Positions 1 through 8,330 of a stretch of DNA of 64,000 bases are shown one piece after another (the first letter of the stretch is position 1; the number at the start of each line of letters is the position of its first letter). The stretch lies in contig JAEEIA010000053.1 in assembly GCA_016281125.1 (NCBI GenBank), forward strand, positions 1-64,000. The letters are read 5' to 3'. The notes under the pieces are model-generated. The model was not told the origin of the DNA, searched no databases, and saw nothing but the letters and a program-made list of their open reading frames with translations. Source of the DNA: Oscillospiraceae bacterium (GTDB lineage Bacteria > Bacillota > Clostridia > Oscillospirales > Ruminococcaceae). A program made the translations under genes and the position numbers.

Positions 1-3000
1 AGCGTCAGGCTAGCGCCCTTGACTTCTGCGCCGAACTGATCCGCCTTGTTGATCTTCACATTCGCGGTCGGTGCCGGGGTTGTGGTCGTCACGGTCGTGG
101 TAACTTCCGGTGCGGTCGTGGTGACCGTCGTAGTCGTAACCTTCGCAGTTGTCGTGGTAGTGGTCGTAGTGGTTGTCGTAGTAACGGTCGTCGTCGTTAT
201 GGTGATGATCTTTTCATCGACCATTTCGATAACCTTGTCGCCCTCGACGTCCTCGCCGTTGATCTTCACCAGCTTGCCGCCGGAAATCTCAAACGTCATG
301 TCGTGCGCGGTTTCGTATTCGCCCGGTGTGACCTCCTCGTGGAGTGTGTACTTGCCGTCCGGCAGGTTCTTCACATCGGTTGGCTCAATGCCCGAGTACC
401 AGACCAGTGCGTCGCCGCTGCCGTTCACCAGCTTTGCCTCCGCGCCGAGCTCCAGGCTGCCTGCTGCAAAGACAATGCCCTTGCCGCCTGCATCCTCGCC
501 CGTCAGCTTCAGCATCGCACCCTTGACCTCGTCGCCGAACTGATCCGCCTTGTTGATCTTCACATCCGCGGTCGGTGCCGGTGCGGTGGTCGTTGTGACA
601 GCTGCGCGCTCATTGACCATGGTCACGCCTGTTCCTGTCACGGCCACCATGGTGCCGTCTTCGCCTTCGGTTTCATCCTCGATGATCACGCCGTCCCGCA
701 CCTCAAAGGTGATGGGCTCTGCAACGGTATAGCCGTCCGGCGCTTTCACTTCGGAGAGTGTGTACAGGCCGTCCATCAGGCCGACAAATTCCTTCGGATT
801 GTTTGTTTCGTCCGTCACCCATGTGACCGACGCCTTGGGTGCCAGCGTATCGTCCGTAACCTTCTGATACGTCTTGCCGGTTGCCAGACTGCTGAACGTC
901 AGCTTCATCTCAGCACCTGCAAGCAGTGCGCCGTCCGGATCCAGCTTTGCAAGCCGGAGCTTCGATACATTGTCTGTGATGATCAGCTCGTCATCCTCGC
1001 CCTTGAGCGTAAAGCCGTCGGTCGCACTGCCGAGCATCGCAATCTTCTGGACATATCTGTAATTCTCCGGATTGTTCGCATCTTCCGCGATGCGCTCCTC
1101 ATAGACACGGAACCGGAATTCGGATGTCACCTTGGTAAAGCCGTTCGGTGCCGTGACCTCTGTCAGCGTATATTCGCCCGGCTTCAGTCCGATAAAGTCA
1201 GCGCTGTTGCCGTCGAATTTGCCGTCTGCGGCGAGCGGCGCACCGTTCACGGTCACGCCCTCAATGGTGCCGCCCTCGGCAGGCTGGAGCGTAAACTTTG
1301 CACGGTTATTCGCCGCGACCGTTCCGCCCATGCCTTCCTTGCCGATGTTCAGGATCTTTTCATCGGAAACAGTCGCGCTCGTTGCGCCGGTTTCCTTGAT
1401 TGCGCCGTTCTCAACGGTGATCGTGCGCGGAGCCGCCTTGGCATAGCCTTCCGGTGCCTCCAGCTCCTCGACCGTATACTCGCCGTCCGGCAGCTGCTCA
1501 AAGATGACGCCGTTTCCGATGGTCGTCCACTCGATGATATTCGGATCGGTGTTCTCATCCGGAATGATATTCGTCCGGACGAGGTTACCGACGTTGCCGA
1601 GCGTCCGGCCGTCGTCGCCCTTGTCAACCGTGCTGAGGCCGTCCGCCGAATCCGCCGTCACATAGAGCTGAACGTCACGCATTCTGACATTGGAAAGATC
1701 AATTGCATCTCCCGATGCCGTCTTTCCGGTCAGCCGCATCTTTGCGCCCGGCACCGGCGTATCGGTTTCGCCTGTCACACCGGTCAGCGGTCTGGTCTTA
1801 CGGAGGTTGAACGTGATTAGTTCGTCCGTTGCGACGATTCTGTCAGGATCTGTGTCATTCCCGGAGTTCGTGCGCACATAATCGCGGTTACCGCCGTTCA
1901 GATACTCGATCTTTCCGTCCGCGGAAATGAACTGATAAGCACCTGCATTTCTGTAACCTACCGGTGCGCTGAGCTCCGTCATTTCGTATTCGCCGTCCGG
2001 GAGGTTTTTGAACACGACTTCCGTGCCGTCGGTCGTCCATGTCAAAGTCATGCCGTCGCTGCTGAGTTCCGCTGCACCCGCCGGTTCGATGTTCACATCC
2101 GCCAGGGTATGATTGGATGCATACGCTCTGACCAGCGTCAGCTGCATCTCTGCACCGATGACAGGATCCGGATCCTCAACCGTACCGTCCTTTGTATCGT
2201 TCAGCTTGCGCTTGTTGTCCTGCTTATAGAACGAGATGCTGTTGGACTGCGGCGCATCCGTCATGCTGAACTGGAATTCGTCATAGGTACTGCCGTTCGG
2301 TTCTGTCTTCTGGACGCCCTCTGCCTGCTTGAAATTGTCAAGATCGGTATAGGCATCCTCTGCGAGTGCCGCATTTGCTTCGTCGTTCATATCCAGAACG
2401 TAGAGCTTCAATCCCTCGTCGCCGTAGCGCGGATACGTGAAGTAGAAGTAGATCGGCTTTGCCCTGCTGTAACCGGCAGGGACAGCCTCCTCGCTGAAGC
2501 AGTAGATGTGATACACAACGCTGTCCTTCGATGCCGGCCTGCCTGGGATCGGGCTCTGCTGTTCGGCCGCAAGGTCGCTGTTCAGGGTATCCTCTGTTAC
2601 GGTACGCAGCAGCGTACCCGCCCCACCTGCGTCTGCAGGGAGATTGATGCTAAGTGCCGTTGCCGGAGTGCCGAGCAGATCACTGACGATGTTTGCGGTC
2701 AGCGCGTTCAGTTCCGAACCGGTATAATCGGTCAGCCGGATGTTCAGGCTTTCCAGATCCGCGGTGTTGGCAATGCTCAGGATCTCGCCCTTTTCATTGA
2801 CCTTGCTGAACACAACCTTATCGCCGGTCTTGGCGTTCGGCAGCGTGACCGTTACAGCCTTGCTCTCTGCATTGGTTTCCACCGTGAAGCCGGTCACACA
2901 GACTGTTCCAGGTACTGCGATGCCGTCGCTGTCCACGGTGAACACATTGAGCTTATCCACCGCATCGTGCGAATAAGGCCGGTTGGTCATCGCCGTTTCA

Positions 3001-6000
3001 ACAACTGCATAGGTGCCTTCGCCCAGTGCTTTGGTTCTCTGATAGACGGTGCCGGAGCGGATATTCGCTGCGACAACCTCGTATGCGGAGGCATCCAGCT
3101 CAGAATAGAGCGTCTTGCCGTCCAGTGCATCCGGATCCGTGATGCGGATGAGCTGGAGCGTTGCGCCGGTAATCAGCTGGCCGGTCGCCGCATCGGTCTT
3201 GCGGAGGTTGAACTTCTTTTCCTCGTCGTCCGCGAGCGTGATGAGCCGCTGTGCCGGTGTGCTTTCGGAAAGCGTCAGCTTGCTCCAGGCATTTGCCTGA
3301 ATGGGATCAATCTCACCGGTCGCCCGGAACGGTACGACCAGATTGGTTCCGATCGTGACTTCCCTCTGATACAGCACATCGCCGAAGATGAAGAAGTAGG
3401 TTTCGGTTGTTGCATCAACATAGCCCGACGGCTTTTTGGTTTCGCTCATCTTATAGATGTGCAGTACCTTTCCGCCGGAAACCTCTGCCTTCTGAATTTC
3501 TGCGCCGTGCTCGCCCGTCAGGTCGGTCGCGTCCGCAACGGCTGCGGTGAATTCCTTGTCGGTCTGCGTGGTGAATCCGCGTGCAGTGCCGACTGCGGTC
3601 AGCGTGCGCGGATTGCTCAGCGTTGCCTCGTACTCCGCAATCGCCATGCCTGCGCCTGCGAGCGGCTCCTTGTCCTCGTCGCCGCGTGCGATCTTGCGCA
3701 GGGTAATTGCCTCGCTGTTCAGGAATTTGAACGGCGTCGGCGCGGAAGGCGTCATGTCAACCGCAGGCTGAACGGCTTTCTCATCCTTGACCAGCCAGTA
3801 ATACGGCATTTCCGCGCCCGACTTGTCATACAGCTTATGCAGTGCAAAGCCGTCCTCGGTTACTTCCTCGCCGTCGCGGTAAATCCTGACAATCGTATCG
3901 CCTTCGGTTTCAAAGGTGTAGTGATGCTCTGTGCCCTCATCATCCTCGATGAGATAGGCATTCTTTTCCACGTCAAGCGGCGAACAGGTCTTGACTGTTC
4001 CGACCGGCGTCGTGAAGGTGCTGTCCTCGCCGTAATACGTCACGGTCGGCTCCTTGTACTCCACGCGCTGGTAAACCGGCATCATGGTCGTGGGATAGCG
4101 CTCGTGCTCGCGGCCTTCCTCTGTCACATTCAGTACCTTATAATACTGATATTCGGCAGGATCCAGCTCCACGGTGCTGTCGAAGTACGGATAGGCCGGA
4201 TCGGAAGCGGTGATGCCGGTGCGCTGGGCGCTCATGGCCGACCAGTCCTTGCGTCCCGCTGCGACGGTGCCGTTCTCCGTGCCGTCCGCGACGGTCAGAT
4301 CCAGCAGAATCTTTACGACCTTGCCGTTGCTGCCGTTGAACGGAATCGCACTGATCTGGAATCCGTTTGTGCCAACCGCCTGATCCGGAATCCGGAAGCA
4401 GGCATTGCCGTTCGTATCGGTCGTCGGTGTCAGTGTAAAGGTTTCGCGGTCGAAGGTCGTTTCCTTCTCATACGAATAATTGAACTCCTTGACGAGCAGC
4501 GGGTCGCTTTCCGCACCGTAAACGGTAATGGATTCGACCGTCACGCCCTCGCTCGGGATATATCGCTGATAGCCCCCGAAGCCGCCTGCGTCGCCCTCGT
4601 AGAGTACGATTTCCGTATCTCCTGCCTCGACCTCTTTTTGTTCGATGATATTCGACGGATTGTAGCGTTCTGCGATGTCCACGGTACCCGGCCCGCCGGA
4701 AATATTCAGCACTGCCTTTACGATCTTGCTTGTCTGAATATCGTATTCGCCGACCGGACCGCCGCTGTCCGGAAGCAGTTCGTCCTGCTGGTTATAGGTA
4801 TCGTACATGGTGACGCCCTTCGGCGAACCGTCATCGTTGAACTCGTAGGTCACTTTGTTGACCGTCACGGTTTCCTTGCCGCTCAGGTATTCCGTATGTT
4901 TCAGCGCGGGCTGATCCAGCACGAAGGTCACGGCATTCGGCGTCACGCCGTCCGATGTATAGAAATAGAACGAATTCTGGTCATACAGGAATTTGGAAGG
5001 ATCGTTCATCGCAGCCTCGCGGTTGTCGGTGATCGTCTTTCCGGAATCGCTCTCCACCGGCTTTACCGTGTCGTAAAGATCCTCAAAGGTGTAGAACGAC
5101 GAGCCCGGAATCCGGTCAAATGTCTTGCCGCCGACCTCCGCAGAAATATCCGCATAGTCATATTCGATCTTGCTGCCGAGCTCCGGCTTTGTCTTTCCGG
5201 TATCATACTGAGCGGAATTCTTCTCGCCCTCATTGACCTCAAAGTAATAGACCGCATTGCTCAGCTGATAGCCGGGCGGCGCTGCAATCTCCTTGATGCA
5301 GTACTGTCCCGGTCTGGAAAACCACAGCTTGATATCCTCATCCCCGGTCACCTCGGAGTCGATCAGCTGTTCCTTCCAGCTTTCGACCGTGATGCCGTCC
5401 TCACCGTATACCGGTGTCAGGCGGTACAGTCCGAGCGTTGCGCCAGGCAGATAATCCGTGCCGTTGCCCTTGAACTTGGAGGCTTCCACATAATATCCGG
5501 TCTTGACGCCGACGATCGAGCTCGGGCCTTCAAACGGGCGGTAGCCGTATTCCACGGTACCCTCAAAGCACTTTGCGATCATCGCACCGGACAGATGCGG
5601 GTGAGATTCGGAATTGCCGATGAAGCATTCGTCTGTAATATGTGCATCCGGCGCCAGAATGGTGCCCTGGAATGCACCGGACAGCACGATCTGCTTTGCA
5701 TCCGAGAAGTTGTACAGCAGCGAGGTGACGCCCGGATCGTTGTTGGCGCGGTAATTGCTGTCAGCGCCCTTGTCGCACTTGTCCTTGGAAACAGACACGC
5801 CGTTGATCCATGTGTACTTCTCACCGCCGTAGTGCGAAGAAACACCGAGGTGATAATCGTACATCGGATCAATGCCGTTTGCTTCGTCATATTCCAGATC
5901 GGAAGCACGCAGCGCACCGCTTTCGATGTACGCGTCGCCTTCCTTCTGCACATTGGTACCGCCGTCCACCGTGATGACGATGAATGCGTACTTCCACTCC

Positions 6001-6926
6001 ACAGGGTCGCCGCCATCGGACGGCATCTCGTAACGCGGCGTTTCAAGCTCCGGAATATTCTCGAACTCAATGTTCGTCACATTCATCCGGAATTCCTCGA
6101 ACTGCTCCGGTGTCAGGTGGCAGTAGACGGTATCCTTCTGCTCGCCCTCGTAGATGAGCCGCATGGTTTCGCCGTTCGTGATGATCTGAAACTCATTCGG
6201 TTTTTCTGCCAGCATGAGGGAACGCTCGCGGAGCATACTGAATGTTTCATCGAAGTCGATCAGATTTGCCTGATAGAACAGATTCAGCTTGCCGGAGTAA
6301 TTCTCTCTGACATAATTCTCGCCGTAGCTCACGCCGTCCGGAACATAATCCTCCACAACGATATTCTTCGGAGAATTATAAATGTTCTGCGAGCTGTACG
6401 TCGTATCCACGGCGATGTTGTTCAGCAGCGGATTCGGTGTTTTCTCGGTCGGATTCGCGCCCCAGATGATGTGCGCGAAATCCTTGCTGCCGACCAGCTC
6501 CTCCAGGCGGATATTGCTGTTGTAATCGCCCTTTGCGATCTCATACTGCCAGCCGGTCTGCGCATCGAAGTTGCCGCCGACTGCGGTACGTCCCTCGGAG
6601 TCGGAATCATGCGGGATGAAGCAGTGATGCATGAACACGGAGAACTGCGACGCAATACCGAGCGCATACGCATTTTCGTAGTTCATGATCGTTTCTTCCA
6701 GCGTATCGCCGCGGAGCGGGTTGACGCCTCCGTTCAGCGGCGTGCCGATCAGCAATGTGATGTCGTCCGTCTGCACGTTGCCGGCAAGGTTTTCCACAGT
6801 TTCAGCATGGACGGTCATCCCGCCGATTCCGTCCGTGAGCCTGATCCCGGGCGGCAGCAGATACACCGCCGTCATTACGGCCGAGGTCACACCGCTGAGC
6901 ATGCGGTGCTTCCATGTCTTTCTCAT
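1..6926 (-). CDS. Giant secreted SpaA/Cna-B-type adhesin, C-terminus beyond window
   Basis: The reading frame is open from an ATG at 6926 to the left edge (about 2,308 codons), so the C-terminus and any sortase or dockerin anchor are outside the window. The start has a good ribosome site (AGGGAGGATC) and is followed by a basic N-terminus, a hydrophobic stretch and a likely signal-peptidase site near residue 40. Residues about 45-430 resemble a choice-of-anchor A domain, including the typical D-x-EGRTAVGG motif. The C-terminal third (about residues 1575-2240) holds repeated SpaA/Cna-B-like modules with the signature PDGEYTLTE..AP.GY, five or more of them. At nt 66-206 lies a nearly pure Thr/Val linker, then the start of another module that repeats the KINKADQFG.EVKGA motif seen near nt 540. 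The same frame at both ends argues against a frameshift. The likely role is surface display or adhesion. Isopeptide bonds and partner are inferred, not seen. Confidence 0.85.
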   Translation of the reverse strand, partial: MRKTWKHRMLSGVTSAVMTAVYLLPPGIRLTDGIGGMTVHAETVENLAGNVQTDDITLLIGTPLNGGVNPLRGDTLEETIMNYENAYALGIASQFSVFMHHCFIPHDSDSEGRTAVGGNFDAQTGWQYEIAKGDYNSNIRLEELVGSKDFAHIIWGANPTEKTPNPLLNNIAVDTTYSSQNIYNSPKNIVVEDYVPDGVSYGENYVRENYSGKLNLFYQANLIDFDETFSMLRERSLMLAEKPNEFQIITNGETMRLIYEGEQKDTVYCHLTPEQFEEFRMNVTNIEFENIPELETPRYEMPSDGGDPVEWKYAFIVITVDGGTNVQKEGDAYIESGALRASDLEYDEANGIDPMYDYHLGVSSHYGGEKYTWINGVSVSKDKCDKGADSNYRANNDPGVTSLLYNFSDAKQIVLSGAFQGTILAPDAHITDECFIGNSESHPHLSGAMIAKCFEGTVEYGYRPFEGPSSIVGVKTGYYVEASKFKGNGTDYLPGATLGLYRLTPVYGEDGITVESWKEQLIDSEVTGDEDIKLWFSRPGQYCIKEIAAPPGYQLSNAVYYFEVNEGEKNSAQYDTGKTKPELGSKIEYDYADISAEVGGKTFDRIPGSSFYTFEDLYDTVKPVESDSGKTITDNREAAMNDPSKFLYDQNSFYFYTSDGVTPNAVTFVLDQPALKHTEYLSGKETVTVNKVTYEFNDDGSPKGVTMYDTYNQQDELLPDSGGPVGEYDIQTSKIVKAVLNISGGPGTVDIAERYNPSNIIEQKEVEAGDTEIVLYEGDAGGFGGYQRYIPSEGVTVESITVYGAESDPLLVKEFNYSYEKETTFDRETFTLTPTTDTNGNACFRIPDQAVGTNGFQISAIPFNGSNGKVVKILLDLTVADGTENGTVAAGRKDWSAMSAQRTGITASDPAYPYFDSTVELDPAEYQYYKVLNVTEEGREHERYPTTMMPVYQRVEYKEPTVTYYGEDSTFTTPVGTVKTCSPLDVEKNAYLIEDDEGTEHHYTFETEGDTIVRIYRDGEEVTEDGFALHKLYDKSGAEMPYYWLVKDEKAVQPAVDMTPSAPTPFKFLNSEAITLRKIARGDEDKEPLAGAGMAIAEYEATLSNPRTLTAVGTARGFTTQTDKEFTAAVADATDLTGEHGAEIQKAEVSGGKVLHIYKMSETKKPSGYVDATTETYFFIFGDVLYQREVTIGTNLVVPFRATGEIDPIQANAWSKLTLSESTPAQRLITLADDEEKKFNLRKTDAATGQLITGATLQLIRITDPDALDGKTLYSELDASAYEVVAANIRSGTVYQRTKALGEGTYAVVETAMTNRPYSHDAVDKLNVFTVDSDGIAVPGTVCVTGFTVETNAESKAVTVTLPNAKTGDKVVFSKVNEKGEILSIANTADLESLNIRLTDYTGSELNALTANIVSDLLGTPATALSINLPADAGGAGTLLRTVTEDTLNSDLAAEQQSPIPGRPASKDSVVYHIYCFSEEAVPAGYSRAKPIYFYFTYPRYGDEGLKLYVLDMNDEANAALAEDAYTDLDNFKQAEGVQKTEPNGSTYDEFQFSMTDAPQSNSISFYKQDNKRKLNDTKDGTVEDPDPVIGAEMQLTLVRAYASNHTLADVNIEPAGAAELSSDGMTLTWTTDGTEVVFKNLPDGEYEMTELSAPVGYRNAGAYQFISADGKIEYLNGGNRDYVRTNSGNDTDPDRIVATDELITFNLRKTRPLTGVTGETDTPVPGAKMRLTGKTASGDAIDLSNVRMRDVQLYVTADSADGLSTVDKGDDGRTLGNVGNLVRTNIIPDENTDPNIIEWTTIGNGVIFEQLPDGEYTVEELEAPEGYAKAAPRTITVENGAIKETGATSATVSDEKILNIGKEGMGGTVAANNRAKFTLQPAEGGTIEGVTVNGAPLAADGKFDGNSADFIGLKPGEYTLTEVTAPNGFTKVTSEFRFRVYEERIAEDANNPENYRYVQKIAMLGSATDGFTLKGEDDELIITDNVSKLRLAKLDPDGALLAGAEMKLTFSSLATGKTYQKVTDDTLAPKASVTWVTDETNNPKEFVGLMDGLYTLSEVKAPDGYTVAEPITFEVRDGVIIEDETEGEDGTMVAVTGTGVTMVNERAAVTTTTAPAPTADVKINKADQFGDEVKGAMLKLTGEDAGGKGIVFAAGSLELGAEAKLVNGSGDALVWYSGIEPTDVKNLPDGKYTLHEEVTPGEYETAHDMTFEISGGKLVKINGEDVEGDKVIEMVDEKIITITTTTVTTTTTTTTTTTTAKVTTTTVTTTAPEVTTTVTTTTPAPTANVKINKADQFGAEVKGASLT

Positions 6927-7124
6927 AGCCTGATCCTCCCTTTCTGTCATAAATTCCGGATCCGGCGGCCTTCAGCTGTCCGCTGAGGAGCCGGAGAACA
7001 TTTTGACCGGTACATGCATCCGCATGTCCGGCACTCCAAATCCGGTCATAATATTTAATGATACCGTATTCTCCGGGTTGCCGGAGTGTATAATACGGAG
7101 CATTATCGTCCTGACCTTTTCTAT

Positions 7125-7153
7125 ATTATACCTTTGCAGTATGAAAAAGTCAA
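7125..7153 (-). promoter_or_regulatory. Sigma-A promoter of the giant adhesin gene
   Basis: On the minus strand TTGACT (7153-7148) is separated by 17 bp from a perfect TATAAT (7130-7125). Transcription would start near 7118 and leave a leader of about 190 nt before the ATG at 6926. Confidence 0.8.
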
Positions 7154-7476
7154 GAGCGTTCCGGAAAGATTATATGCATTTTGCACTATTTCTACACATG
7201 GTACAAATAAACATGTCTGCTTTTGAGCAAAACGCCAAGAACGCTACGCATTAGTCGGAATTCACGTATTTACGTTATTTTTATATATTGTTTCATTTTA
7301 CGGTTAATAATTACAAATATATGCAAACAAATACAACTCTATAACCAGTAGAATTTTATTGCATATATACTCAAGGTAATATTTTCAGAAGAAATAACGC
7401 TGAGAGCAACCAGGGAACGCGCCTCGGAATTTTGTTTTCCGGAAGAAACAAAAACGCCTGCGGTACACTTTTGCAT
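7154..7476. other. AT-rich intergenic region without a visible gene
   Basis: This part of the 620-bp gap between the adhesin and the next minus-strand gene is A/T-rich, especially 7255-7345. Short frames occur but lack ribosome sites and protein-like composition. I see no further regulatory motif. Confidence 0.5.
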
Positions 7477-7512
7477 AAAAAAGCGGCCGCACCGCACAAA
7501 GCGGTACAGCCG
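7477..7512 (-). terminator. Rho-independent terminator of the 7547-8059 gene
   Basis: On the minus strand a 12-bp stem (arms 7512-7501 and 7495-7484, three G-U pairs) with a 5-nt loop runs into six U residues (7482-7477). Confidence 0.85.
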
Positions 7513-7546
7513 TTCTGTTTCATTATCATATGACGGATGCAGCCTT

Positions 7547-8059
7547 TCAGCCCCGTCTGCTGCCGAAGCGCTCCTGCAAACGGCACAGCGCATCCTCGCC
7601 GCAGAGCCGTGAAGCACAGACCATCAGCGTAAAGAGATAGGAGTGCATGCCGGTTTCCGAAGCAGCCTCCATGCAGTCCTCCAGCGAATACTGCTCCAGC
7701 CGCCGGACCTCGCACCCGGCGGGATCGCAGCCCTCTGCGCGCGCAAACAGCGGAGAATCCGCAGGCTCGTATTCCTTCAGCATGGCAGTCAGCAGCTTCA
7801 TGGCCGTGCCGGAGGCAGCGCCGTTTTCAGCTGCCCTGCATTCCTCGTCAAACAGCGTGCGCACAATCTGCTCACGCGCAGCTTCCGCCCGGTCAGCATA
7901 GGCCAGCGCATAGCAGAGCCGCAGGCGTGCGGCTGCATTGGCATCCTTTCCGCCGGACGTTTCATGATACATGTATTCCGCAGTATTTCCGCGCAGCCAG
8001 TGCCGCAGATCGGATCGCATATCTGCCAGCATTGCCTGAAAGACCTCGATATACTCCAT
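7547..8059 (-). CDS. Hypothetical protein, 170 aa
   Basis: The frame could be extended to 8158, but the ATG at 8059 is chosen because it follows AAGGAGG at ideal distance, and the promoter found upstream (8130-8158) would overlap the longer version. The protein is acidic, Ala/Glu/Leu-rich and predicted helical, with several Cys residues and no signal peptide or membrane segment. I recognise no family. It has its own promoter and terminator, so it is a single-gene transcript between the adhesin and the ABC transporter. It is probably a cytoplasmic lineage-specific protein. Confidence 0.75.
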   Translation of the reverse strand: MEYIEVFQAMLADMRSDLRHWLRGNTAEYMYHETSGGKDANAAARLRLCYALAYADRAEAAREQIVRTLFDEECRAAENGAASGTAMKLLTAMLKEYEPADSPLFARAEGCDPAGCEVRRLEQYSLEDCMEAASETGMHSYLFTLMVCASRLCGEDALCRLQERFGSRRG

Positions 8060-8129
8060 ACTGTCCTCCTTATTTTCAAATCGGACACCTTGCGGCAGGG
8101 GGCACAGTTTCCCCCACCCGTTTTTCCCC

Positions 8130-8158
8130 ATTATACCACAGAAGCGCGTCGAATTCAA
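8130..8158 (-). promoter_or_regulatory. Sigma-A promoter for the 7547-8059 gene
   Basis: On the minus strand TTGAAT (8158-8153), 17 bp, TATAAT (8135-8130). The start point is about 65 nt before the chosen ATG. Confidence 0.75.
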
Positions 8159-8244
8159 TCCGATTTTCCAACAATCTGCTTACAATTTGGAAACAAAACC
8201 GTGCTTTCGCGGCCATCTTTAGAAAATCTTAATCATTTTGCATC

Positions 8245-8273
8245 TTGTTTCTTCATAAAGATTTTGCTATAAT
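8245..8273 (+). promoter_or_regulatory. Sigma-A promoter for the ABC transporter gene
   Basis: TTGTTT (8245-8250), 17 bp, TATAAT (8268-8273), about 50 nt before the ATG at 8331. Divergent from the promoter at 8130-8158. Confidence 0.65.
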
Positions 8274-8330
8274 GTAGCTACATTCAGAACTTTGCGCACC
8301 CCCTGACTGCGCAGTGAAAGGAGCCCGAAG

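Noticed and set aside
303-1820. A 505-codon plus-strand frame in the same region
   Set aside because: Same antisense artefact over the SpaA-like modules. No ribosome site or protein-like pattern.
2109-6986. A 1,625-codon open frame on the plus strand
   Set aside because: It is exactly codon-aligned antisense to the adhesin gene. High GC at third codon positions of the real gene suppresses stops on the opposite strand. The antisense product is rich in Arg/His/Cys/Ile with no domains, and the minus-strand frame has signal peptide, promoter and known modules.
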